Assembly (NCBI GenBank): GCA_028274465.1
Contig: CM051456.1
Location: 111,591,397 to 111,655,396, forward strand
Reading direction: 5' to 3'
DNA from: Plantago ovata
Taxonomy: Eukaryota; Streptophyta; Magnoliopsida; Lamiales; Plantaginaceae
DNA length: 64,000 nt
The position numbers and the translations under genes are program-made. Below, piece after piece: positions 12,801-23,011 of the stretch. Position 1 is the stretch's first letter. Every line of letters begins with the position of its first letter. The notes beneath the pieces are model-generated. The model was not told the DNA's origin. It saw only the letters and a list, made by a program, of their open reading frames with translations, and made no database searches.

Positions 12801-13085
12801 TATAAACGGTGGTGGTCGACTCGACTCAACCCGACCGGAGTATCATTGATTTGAAATGAATAATGCAACAGCCAACAGTACCATTAGTACATCTTAATTA
12901 AAATTTAAAATGGTAATGTGCCTGATCATCATGAATTAGTTGGTTCAAGTTAAGTTTGTACCTGGATTTCTGACAGTTCCTCTAACAGTGTAACCTTTTT
13001 GGAGTAGCAATTTGACAAGCCATGAAGCAATGAAGCCTCCGGCGCCAGTGACGCAGACGAGCGTGGATGCAGCGGCGGTCGGCAT
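9845..13085 (-). CDS. CCR: cinnamoyl-CoA reductase (CCR), copy A
   Basis: CCR reduces hydroxycinnamoyl-CoA esters to aldehydes with NADPH, the entry step to monolignols in the cytosol. Five exons give 327 residues: 13085-12962, 12749-12589, 11360-11178, 10478-10126 and 10007-9845. All splice phases join cleanly. The N-terminal Rossmann motif is [14 protein letters not shown], and an NADP-selecting arginine region (GTVRNPDDPKNSH) follows. The catalytic serine is in [11 protein letters not shown] and the CCR signature NWYCYGK (YxxxK) starts exon 4. The C terminus ends [10 protein letters not shown]. The length matches the family (about 320-340). Exon 3 begins after a poor polypyrimidine tract (AAAAAAAG/GATC), and the same boundary is used in copy B. 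The start is the first ATG after a TATA box. It is a tandem paralogue of the gene at 20317-21938. A CCR-like dehydrogenase with another substrate cannot be excluded. Confidence 0.9.
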
Positions 13086-13175
13086 GGTGGCGTTTCAAGG
13101 AGGAGATTGGTGGCGCAGAATGTTGTTATAAATTAGCAATGTGTGTTGTGATAAAACTAGCTGTAAGGTGGTGAG

Positions 13176-13183
13176 TATTTATA
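13176..13183 (-). promoter_or_regulatory. TATA box of CCR copy A
   Basis: TATAAATA on the minus strand, about 90 bases upstream of the predicted CCR start codon at 13085. Confidence 0.6.
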
Positions 13184-15932
13184 AGTGGAGAAGGAACCCT
13201 CTGAGGCTATGACTAGTGGCATATTCTATCTGTCTATCTCTATTTTTAAATTGTTTACGCTTGATTTGATTTTGAAATGTTTTTTATAACGTTTATGTAA
13301 TGTATATACCATTTGGTTTAGTGGTAGGAATTAAAGGGCCCATCTATTTGTTTGTGATTTACAATTTATGAAAAGAAAAATAAAAACGTAAACAAATACT
13401 ATTAAAATAGATGGCGTAAAGAATTCATTGAAATTGAAACATATAGAAATGGAACAATGTAAATAGTTTTATAAAAAGACGCGGAGGGAGTAACATGCAT
13501 GTGGTAAATTTAATGCTTACGAAACATTATACTAGTATAATACTACTATAATTAAGTCAGACCAGGTATTTAACTACAATACATTACATTAATTACATTT
13601 CAGTCGGTCCTGGTGTACTCTACATTTATCGTTTACTAATGATTTATTGCATTTTCACACCTGAATTACTGAATTAGCGTTCAAAAAAAGTTGTCTAAGC
13701 TAATTCATCTCTTGGAAAAAAACGTCTATAGTCAAGTAAGCTTTTCCCGTTTGAAAACGTCTTCACCTCGATTCATATTCAATAAATTAGTTTAGTTTAA
13801 ATTCATTAAATTCAATATAATCTTGTGATCGATGCAGGAACTAATCCATATTAAAAAACTGGTGAACAAAATACTCACCAAGATTTTCGTTAATCAATTT
13901 TCTTGACCCCACCAATAGTTATTGGCTTAAGGGACTTGAGTTCAATTAAACAAGGTCTCATGTTCGAATTTTGTGGATGTAAAAAAACACTGCTAGAGCG
14001 TCGCCCCTTAAAAAAGGGTCTGACATTGCTCGGTTGGATTAGTTGCCAAAGTGGATACCTGTATACATTGAAAATTTTAATCGCCCTATCATCTACTATG
14101 TCTATTAATGTCTAATGGTTAAAATGTTTCAAGTTTGAAATGATAATTTTTTAACCAAAACCGTAAATGGGATATGAACCGAGTAGCGATCTAGAGCTAT
14201 CGAAGTCCAGGGGCGAATGAATGCTTATGTCTAACCCGTGCGTTGCACGGGTTGAAATGGAAAAAAATAAAAATTTAGTAGTGCTATTATTAGTTATTTG
14301 TAAGTAACACACGGGTTAATTTAGCTTTAGCCATAACTTTTTGTTAATTAGTATTGCTATATGTAGTCATGTTAGTTTAGTGTTCTTTAGTTTTAGACAT
14401 AAATTTAGTTACTTAGTAGTACTATTTTTAGTCATTAAGTATGGTATTTTTTATACCCACTTTTGTAATTTTTGTTAGAAAAAGTTATATATTCATAAAA
14501 ACTATGTGAATTTTTTATTGTTTTTTAAACTTAGCTAATAAAGCATACGGGTTACTAAAAATTTCTGGCTTCGCCCTGACCGAAACATATATCGAATGAT
14601 TTCTGTTTATCAATGAGATTAGATTTGGTGCTTCAACTAATTAAACAGAAATTGTATAGAACTGGCTGGCCATGAGTGACGGAATTCCATGAGTGACATC
14701 GATCTTCTAGAAGATGATGCACATCCTCTTAAGTCTCCACATCACTTGAACAATTGCAAATTCTCTTTCCACATATCTTACCGGTCCTAATTCAAATGCA
14801 ACCCGCCAAAAAGATTGATCCAGTATATTAGAATTTAAAATGAAAAAAAAAACATTATTATAATTTCAATTCACATATTATAAAGATCATTTGGCCCCTA
14901 AGTTTCCACAATTATCGTTAATTTGCCCCCTAAAATTTTATATTTTTATAAGAACTACTCTTTAAACCTTGTAGGGCTGTACTGTACTTTTATCTCTTAA
15001 AGTTTTAAAATGTGTGCAATTTATTTCCTTGGAAAAATCAGTAAAACCAAATTTTTCATAGGTGTGTCGGTTTAAATTTCAAGGGGCAAATTACCAACTT
15101 ACAAAAGTTTAGGGTACATTGTTGCACCAAATGTTCACATTTTTAGTGGCGGATTTATTTCATTCAGTTGAATATTGAACATTTCTAAAATGATATGAAC
15201 TGATTTCAAGTGAGCTAAACTGATATATATTAAATTAAATTGATGTAATTGAATTTAAGTTGAAAACAAAAAAGCCGTACTGGATATGTGATAGCTAGAT
15301 TTAACACCAATTGGTGATCATCTGCCTTGCAGTTCCATTTATTAATGTTCATCTTTCACATCCGAACTCCTAAGTACGCCAAAAAGATTATTTTTTTTTA
15401 ACAAAAAAAAACGACATTAAATGTTGCTTTTCTTCTTGTTCATGAATTCGCTATGCAGACAGCGAAAGGGTATAATTCCTTCAGTTATAGAATCTCTAAT
15501 TTGTAATTTTTGTCTACTTAAAAGTTAAAAGTGATTCCAGTAATCACCGGCCACGCATTGGGATCTAGTTAAGATGTATCTTTCCCCAGAGTCAAGACAA
15601 TTACATGTTATATACTAGTTACTATGTCCAGTTAAAAATTTCCGTTTAATTTTATTGACATTTTTCGATTGAAAATTACTCTTTCACTTAATCACAGAGA
15701 AGACAAAACAGTCAGAAAAATTAAAATCTATTTTTTTGTAATCTGCAAAAAAAATTCACTAATAATAGTGGAGCATAAGAAATGCTCCGAAACCAACTTA
15801 TATACAAACAAAATACACGGAACAACCTTCGAATTTACATAACCAAATTACATCACATGCTTAGAAGAACTCGTTCGGAGAGGAAGAAAGTCATTCGACT
15901 AACAGGAGAGGAAGGCAATCGCGAGACAGGAC
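13184..15932. other. intergenic, repeat debris
   Basis: No gene seen. Around 13905-14035 a B-box-like catgttcgaatttt and a short A run suggest a SINE relic. A perfect hairpin lies at 14233-14253. Segments near 14885-14935 and 15075-15125 carry loosely inverted low-complexity sequence. Confidence 0.5.
14233..14253. repeat. perfect short hairpin
   Basis: aacccgtgc, loop gtt, gcacgggtt: 9-bp perfect arms. Half-copies of the cacgggtta word recur near 14308 and 14545. This is probably the end structure or internal palindrome of an unclassified plant repeat. Confidence 0.5.
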
Positions 15933-16315
15933 CACTACAAGAAAACAGCAATTTAACGACGGATCGCATCCGTCGCTATAAGGAGCGATCCGTCGCTATT
16001 TCCACTTAGCGACGGACTATCCGTCGCTAAATAGGACGTCGCAGAAAGTGGCGTCGCTAATCCAAAAAGCGACGGTTCGGGCTAATCCGTCGCTAAATAT
16101 AGCGACGGATTAGCTCATCCGTCACTAAACTAGTGTTGACTAATTTAGAGACGGATAATCTCATTCGTCTCTAAATTTAGAGACGGATAAGCTCATCCGT
16201 CTCTAAATCTGATTTTTTTTCTAAAAAAAAAAATTATGTTTCTTTTAATTTTAGTTTATTTAATTCGCCTGCAATATATTAAAATATTCAAATATATATT
16301 TTTAAATACAATAAG

Positions 16316-16386
16316 GGGGTGTTGCGAGAATCGAACTCGCGACCTCTCGCATTTAGCGAGAATCATACCACTTAGACCAAACACCC
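16316..16386 (-). tRNA. tRNA-Pro-like sequence with collapsed anticodon loop
   Basis: A 71-nt minus-strand sequence has a perfect 7-bp acceptor stem (GGGTGTT / AACACCC), a tRNA A box (TTTGGTCTAAGTGGTA), a 5-bp anticodon stem (CTCGC/GCGAG) and a perfect T arm (GCGAG-TTCGATT-CTCGC). By body sequence it resembles plant tRNA-Pro. However, the anticodon loop is only 5 nt (TAAAT) instead of 7, and the proline anticodon is gone. Relative to my recollection of the normal gene, both strands of the acceptor stem have changed in a compensating way. It cannot decode proline as a normal tRNA. It lies inside the CACTA element. Confidence 0.65.
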
Positions 16387-16522
16387 ATTTTCTACGCGAA
16401 AAATAGTCAAGAAACATACTAATAGGAAACTATTAACATAAAATAAAAAGATATACATATCCTCAACATACCAAGCACGAATGTCAAACACCGAATAGGT
16501 AAAAAGTAGCATGACAAAGTAC

Positions 16523-17722
16523 CTAGATATTTTAGTGGATGCAAGAAGAGCTTTACGACCATCCAAAGTAACCATTTCAAACCTGACCATTTCTGCCCCT
16601 TCTCTTATTTCCTCAGAGACGAACAGATGAACATTCACAAGCTCTTTCGCATTTACAAGATGTCGTCTGCCACATGTTCCTCTCTACTCCAACTCTCCGA
16701 TCTTGAATATACATAACTTATGTCATTAGTTTTAATGCGAGTATATTATAACATCACTACAGCTACAACCAGTGAGATATTGACCTTGCAACATATACTT
16801 TTCTTAAGTAGGGGAAGGGGCATTAGACATTACCAGATTGACAGTTCCATGCTCTTCTGAACTTCCACGCCATGGGCTTGATGTGCATGCTCTGCTTGGC
16901 TTTCACTTATAGAAGTTGAACCACCCTTCACTCCAAGCTTTCCCATTGCAACAGCTAGATGGCCAGCCCTGCAGAAAGAAAGAAACATAAATAAACCATA
17001 AATACCAGGTAATGAACTAAGTATCTCCAATGATCGTCCTTTAACTTCAATTGTTGAACCTAATTAAGAATGAACCAACCAAAGAGCAAAAAAAAAAAAA
17101 AAAAAATCATCAAATTTTACAAAAACCATTACATGTACAACAGTACAAGTACTAACGTAGCAGTTTTACAAGTACTAACATAGTAGTGGTAAACTGGAAT
17201 TGGGAATATGGATACAAATTTATATTAATGAATAAACTACACAAATGCAGAAACAAAGAAAACATGTTGATCATTTGATAGATTTATTTACTTATTTTAA
17301 ACAATACCAACATAGTCGAGAAAATTCAATAGATGTGCAAGAGCAAAACCAAGAGATAATTGGTTAATTGCAAAGCAGCCTAAATTAGTGTACTCCATCC
17401 AGTATATACATAAAACCCAATGAACTTTTATGTACATCCAATTAGACCATATTTCAAAAGATCAGGATAATTAATTAGCCTTAATCCATTTCTCTCATGA
17501 TTCTACGGTGATTATGTTCAATAATGGAAAATCTAAGAAAATTAAAATTGACTGTGATAACGAGGGGGTAGCTGGTCTGCTTTCTTCCAGATCTAGGGGA
17601 ATCGAAAAAAATTGACATAATTCCTAAAACTTAGGGTTTAGAGAACATACCTCAAATTGTAGAGATGAAGGTGAAGGAGGAGGAGCCGGAAGCCGTGTTG
17701 GTTGGAGGCAACGCGTCGGCAT
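16523..17722 (-). pseudogene. spliced gene-like exons carried inside CACTA element
   Basis: Three minus-strand segments have plausible splice borders: 17722-17651 (ATG, then Pro/Leu-rich codons, donor AG/GTATG), 16968-16834 (acceptor TTTCTGCAG, donor GTAATG) and 16641-16523 (donor GTACTT). In one frame the second segment reads AGHLAVAMGKLGVKGGSTSI and in the third a readable frame contains AEMVRFEMVTLDGRKALLAS. These look like real protein, but I cannot name the family. The ATG-initiated frame of the first segment runs into a stop in the second, so the assembled frame is probably not coding. A captured host-gene fragment is the simplest reading. Confidence 0.45.
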
Positions 17723-18103
17723 TGGTGGAAGACAGTGGTGGTGGTGGTGAAGTCGATCGGTGGTGGTGAAGTCGATCGGTGGTGGTGTGCGGCGGTGGGG
17801 CTGTGAGTTGGGGCAGAGGTGGAGTAGATAGAGAGAAAGAAATAAAATGGTAAGTGATGAATTGGAGAAGAAATCAGATCCTATCTCTGTTTTAAAATAT
17901 GATCAACGAATTTAGAGACGTATGAGTTCATCCGTCTCTAATTTAGCGACGGATAACATTATCCGTCGCTACATTAGAGACGGATGAACTCATCTGTCTC
18001 TATTTTCTAATCCGTCGCTAAATTTAGCGATCCGTCACTAATTTAGCGACGGATGGATTCCGTCGCTCGCGATCCGTCTCTAAATGTTGATTTTCTTGTA
18101 GTG

Positions 18104-20316
18104 GACCTAGATCTATCTATTCCCCCAATTCTGTCTCTAAGTCTGCCCATGAGGGGATCTCTTACTCAGAACTGGCCCCAAATTAGGGACCCTGGCCTTA
18201 ACTAAATGGGTCTCTTCTGTGCGAAGTCATAAGCATCTATTGAGCCCAAACTAACCCCACCTCAAACCACAATATCACACTAAACATACATTAAAATGTA
18301 ATTATTATACTTTTTTTTATGTTCAAAATGAAATGTAACAAAGGAGAGTACACAAAGATAGAATATAATAATTCGTATTATTAGCATCGAGTTCTTGAGC
18401 TCGCATGGGGTACATCCATGGTTGAAAAAACGCATTGCGGTGACATTATTCACCAGTGTTAGTTAGTTGGGATGAATTTAGTTTGGGGTCAAAATTATAT
18501 ATACCGAATGTAAAATCTGCATCGAGGTTGGTAACATTAGTACAAACTACACAAAATATGCCAAACGGCCTTAACAATACTAAAGATTATATGCACGGGA
18601 CGGCATTCAAGCATTGGGAGAGATAGATAGTTGAGATGTATCTTTCCAAAGAAGGCTTAATTTACATATGTTAATTTACATATGTCATATGACTCATACT
18701 GTCATAGTATCACCTAATTGTTGAAAATGTACCATCTTATTACTTGACAACACACGGCACAAACTGAAGCAAGCCTGTAGTAATATTTGTTAGTGGATAG
18801 TCAAATAGGTGGTTAATTTTTTTTCCTAAATTCTTCAACATCAACTCAATATTTCTGTTTTGTGTTGACACACAAGGGTCTTTATTTGATGGTTGGTGAG
18901 CTTTATAAAAGGTACTTATATATATTCTTTGATTGATGAGAAGGGATTATCTATATTTGACAATTGCCACCATAACATAACGTATACTCCCCTGTATAAA
19001 AAAGATAAATACATTTCATTTCTTTTTTAACTTTTACTATAATATAATAGATCGTCTATACTAAATTTAAAAATAAACTGAGCTATATATTCTTAACAAA
19101 AACATAGACGTTATTGAGTAAAACATTTATGTCGTTTATTTATTATTTATAAAAACATTTATATTGTTAAGTATACACCATATATATGTTTTTGATAATA
19201 ACAGTTATATTTGCCTGTTTATTTTTATCTTATAAAATAAAATATAGATTGTTTCCCAGGAGGCTTGCTCTTCATTTTTACCATATACTCGTATATTACT
19301 TCACTCTTTATGGTTTGGGGTTTAATTGAAACTTTTATGTAGAATCCATATGGCACATGTTACTCCATTATTATATTTCCTACTAAAATATAAAACTAAA
19401 CAATTTTTTTACATAATTATGGGACTACTATTTAGTAGCTCTTTTCCCATGGGGTACTAAATAGTAGCCCCAAAAAATGACCCCAAAGCCTCCATTGGAA
19501 GTATTTTTTGGTTAATTCGGGATTTAAGCCCAAAAAAGTCTTCAGCTTATTTTTTACGCAACTTATCTCACTAACTAATCCACCAACCCACATACTATTT
19601 ATGGTTAATTATAAATTGGTGATACTTTTATACATCCTAACTTTCTTACATATTAGTGTCTATAAATAGGTTATGAGTATATTAACCCTACATATTAAGG
19701 AATTAATCTAATACGAAGTACTATACAATAATATGTTATATTTCACTCTATTTTTTATATATTGCCTCAATTTTACTATACACGAGTATATTATATATTT
19801 CACTCTATTTTTAAAAGGACAGTGAAAAATCAACTATGTTGCATTTGTAAAAGGAGGGAGGTAGTGAGTGTAGGAGCTATCCTAATAGTATTTGTCGATG
19901 GATGTCATCTGAAATAACTAACACTTGTTATGGTTATACCTACTACTGCAGTAACTATCATGCAAGTCATCATCTTTACACTTTTTAACAATTCTTTGCT
20001 CATCACAGGATTCATGAGTTACTTTTATACTCCATATATATATACATGATGAAGTTTTCATTTTAATTTTATTTCTTTCTCATTTTATACATGTAATAAT
20101 ATTCAAATTAGAGTGTTGGATTAAGAACCAAACCCACTAACAACATACTCAGAAATCAAGCCAATGTTTAAGGCCCACTTAGCTTGTGGGGAAGGTATTT
20201 TTCGTGTGTTCAGGAAAACCACGACTATACAAGAATTTCACTTCATTTTACATATTCGAAAATTAACGGCATAGTAAACAGTGGGCATATAATTCCAACC
20301 CGAACTAGATGATCAT
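18104..20316. other. intergenic
   Basis: AT-rich, no coding region. Fragments at 18985-19030 and around 19850 (gtatactcccctgt…, …aaggagggaggtagt) resemble Stowaway-like ends, but they do not pair convincingly. Confidence 0.55.
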
Positions 20317-21938
20317 TTAGGTAACGATTTTCCGCGGTTTAGCTAGTTCTTCACAAGAAAGGATAGAATAAGACCGAATCCGAACAGTCTCTGCATTCTG
20401 TGTAGAGATAGGAAGATGGCCTTTTTCCTGAAGACTTTTCACTGTATCATAAAGGCATTGCTCAACAGGTGCCAATTGTAAACCCAAATCTTCAAGCTTC
20501 TGCTTTGAAAAATTGTATGGCTTTTTTCTTGGGTTCTTCTCATCTGAGCACCTGCATTGGCCTCTTCATTTTAGACCACACACAAAATTTGAAACTCCAC
20601 ATTTCTTGATCAAATTAATACGGAGTATCAAAGATTATTGGGCTTACATGGTTGGAGTAGGATACTGGGGAAAGAACTTGGTGAGGAACTCCACCACTTC
20701 TCCGCGGTGGAGCATGCTTTCAGCACAGAGGTATCGTCCAGAGGCAGCAGGGGACTCGAATAAGAACAAGTGTGCCAATGCCACATCCTTAACATGCACA
20801 TAACCTTGAGTGTCATTTGCATGAGTATTTGTAGCGCCAGTCAAGTACTTCAATATGTGGACAATACTGGCATTCACAGTGGGCTGGAGCATTGGGCCTA
20901 GCACCAAAGCCGGGTTGATCACGACTAGGTCCACTCCCAGCTCCTTGGACTTGTCCCATGCTGCTTGCTCTGCCACAGTTTTCCCATAGCAATACCAGTT
21001 CTGCAAGCAGATACCACATTATGCTACAAAATCTTAACATGAGTTAATAAACTTAAACGCGAACCTTGGTATTCTTGCAGAAGTCAAGATCACTCCAGCA
21101 AGTCTCATCCACAACTTTGTTAGCATCTCTGTTAGGATCCATGTGTATTGCTCCAATTGATGAGGTTAGAACAACACGAGACACCTTGGCTTCTGCAGCC
21201 GCCATGATAACATGTGTGGCTCCGTTCACAGCTGGCTCCACTTGATCCTTTTCGTATACACAAGGAAATGTATATAGTATGTGATTAAAGGCCAGTCATT
21301 GTGAACTTTCTTATGAATTAGCATATCACTTGTGCCATGCAATTTCCTATCTAGGCCACTAAAAAATCAGACTAATGTAAATGTTTTAGACACTATTGTG
21401 GGAGCTAGACTTTACCGGATCATTGGTTACAGGAGACGCAGTGTGGAAAACTCCATCGCAGCCATTGATTGCTTCGCGCAAGCTCTGGTAATCTTGAAGA
21501 TCTGCTTTGCACATAATCAATCTCTCAGCAGCTCCCTCAAGCTCTCTCATATGTGAGTTCTTCTGATCATCTAAAATAATATTCAAAAGTTCAATACAAA
21601 GTCTCTGATGGTTCACATTCACAATTTACATTTACTGCATTATAATCTTAGAATATATACAACTCATAAAGTTAAACTTTGTACTCTCTAGTTATTTGCA
21701 TGCACTTTTTACTTCCTCTGACCAAAACAGCTGTTTCATTTTGACTTTTTGTAGTCAATCGGTTGTGTCAAGAATAAACGAAGAAATAAATTAATATAAT
21801 TTAATTATATCATGTACCTGGATTTCTGACGGTACCTCTAACCGTGTAACCTTTTTCGAGTAGTAATTTGACAAGCCATGAAGCAATGAAGCCGCCAGCA
21901 CCAGTAACACAGACAGTCTTTCCACGAGCTAGCGACAT
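20317..21938 (-). CDS. CCR: cinnamoyl-CoA reductase (CCR), copy B, C-terminally extended
   Basis: This is the second CCR gene, with the same five-exon plan as copy A: 21938-21818, 21570-21416, 21247-21065, 21000-20648 and 20551-20317, giving 348 residues. Exons 3 and 4 are exactly the same length as in copy A (183 and 353 nt). Motifs are [47 protein letters not shown] and NWYCYGK. Introns are much shorter than in copy A, so transposon-free introns account for most of the size difference. Where copy A ends (…QNA-stop), copy B reads on in frame for a further 24 residues (starting ETVRIRSYS) before TAA, so it has lost the ancestral stop. NADPH-dependent reduction of cinnamoyl-CoAs in the cytosol is expected. 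The effect of the tail is unknown. Confidence 0.88.
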
Positions 21939-22049
21939 GTTGGCGTTGGTGCTTGGCCACTTGGGATTCTATTATTATATGAGAACAAAAATGGAGGATA
22001 GTAGTAGTATTGAGAGAAAGATGTGTCTTGTGTGCAGTTGTTGCATGCA

Positions 22050-22055
22050 TTTATA
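22050..22055 (-). promoter_or_regulatory. TATA box of CCR copy B
   Basis: TATAAA on the minus strand, about 112 bases upstream of the ATG at 21938, next to a tgcatgca palindrome. Confidence 0.55.
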
Positions 22056-23011
22056 AGATGCATAAATGCATACTGTTTATTTAGTGTTAAGTTAAGCTGG
22101 GTAGGAAGCATGGTAAATTACAAAAGAACCCCATGATTTCGCCATCTATACATCAATGTGTTGTTCGGTTGTTCCTCATATTCTAAAACCAAACTGTAAA
22201 TACAAGTAAGCTACATGCTACATGCATGTAATATATATGCAGGGTTTAAAGGAAACAGAAAAGGGAAGCAAGCCATGAATAGGACACAGAAACCAAATGA
22301 TATTAATGTTTACTATCACTTACAGAAACCAAAATGAACCTCATGCAGCAATGTTTAACGTGCATTTTCAATCATACACCTATTGAAAATGATAGAGTAC
22401 GTACTATGCAGTCTCTTTATTTAGGTATGATGCAGTACCAAACATCACATTTGATTTTGAACAAGAAGACTAAAATATAGTGTACAAGATAGTGCGAGTA
22501 GTGGACATGTGGATAAATTATGTAAAAAAAAAAAAAAAAAATCAATCACAAGACGTAGCTTTGCCAGGGTTCTTGTAACACGAAACAATTTCATCTCATC
22601 CACCAGCTCAAACTATTGGGGAGTGCAAACTCTAATCATTTATATTAATTCTCCAATGAGGGGGTAACCTATCTATCTACAGTTTTCTTTCCAGGTTCAT
22701 AATGAGAACATTGGGAGACTATGTTAATCTTTTCTGAGTTACTAGAAAATCCATATTTGTAAGTACTGGAGATCAAAAGTAACCTGATTCAAGTCATCGA
22801 TCGATACGAATATACTTTCCGAAAACTACGCAGCTTCAGCATATTACAGCTATTTGGTCGAAAGACCTAGGCTTAGCTTAAGAGCAGAGTTAAAGGGGAC
22901 TAGTTCCCTACACACATACATACATTACATACACACACCAAGCAAAATGTGAATGGTCACTTATGCCCTGAATGCTGCAGCATCTGTAATACAGCAGTTC
23001 TCTTATCAAAC
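22056..23011. other. intergenic between CCR-B and PDS5 gene
   Basis: Contains a 17-A run (about 22524-22540) and the 3' untranslated region of the PDS5-like gene (minus strand, from 23011 downward). No other gene seen. Confidence 0.55.

Larger units (their letters stand above)
15933..18103. mobile_element. complete non-autonomous CACTA (En/Spm) transposon
   Basis: The element is 2171 bp. It begins CACTACAAGAAAA and ends with the exact complement TTTTCTTGTAGTG. It is flanked by a 3-bp target duplication (gac at 15930-15932 and 18104-18106), the diagnostic CACTA size. Both subterminal regions (about 15960-16210 and 17910-18085) are packed with direct and inverted copies of gcgacggat / atccgtcgc and of the variant agagacggat, presumably the transposase-binding array. 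No transposase (TNP2/TNPD) is encoded, so it must move with help from elsewhere. The interior holds a tRNA-Pro-like sequence and gene-like exons listed separately. The ends and array match those of the second element at 61845. Confidence 0.92.

Noticed and set aside
15960-16210. Regular gcgacggat repeats considered as a CRISPR-like or satellite array
   Set aside because: They occur in both orientations only near CACTA termini and match transposase-binding subterminal repeats.
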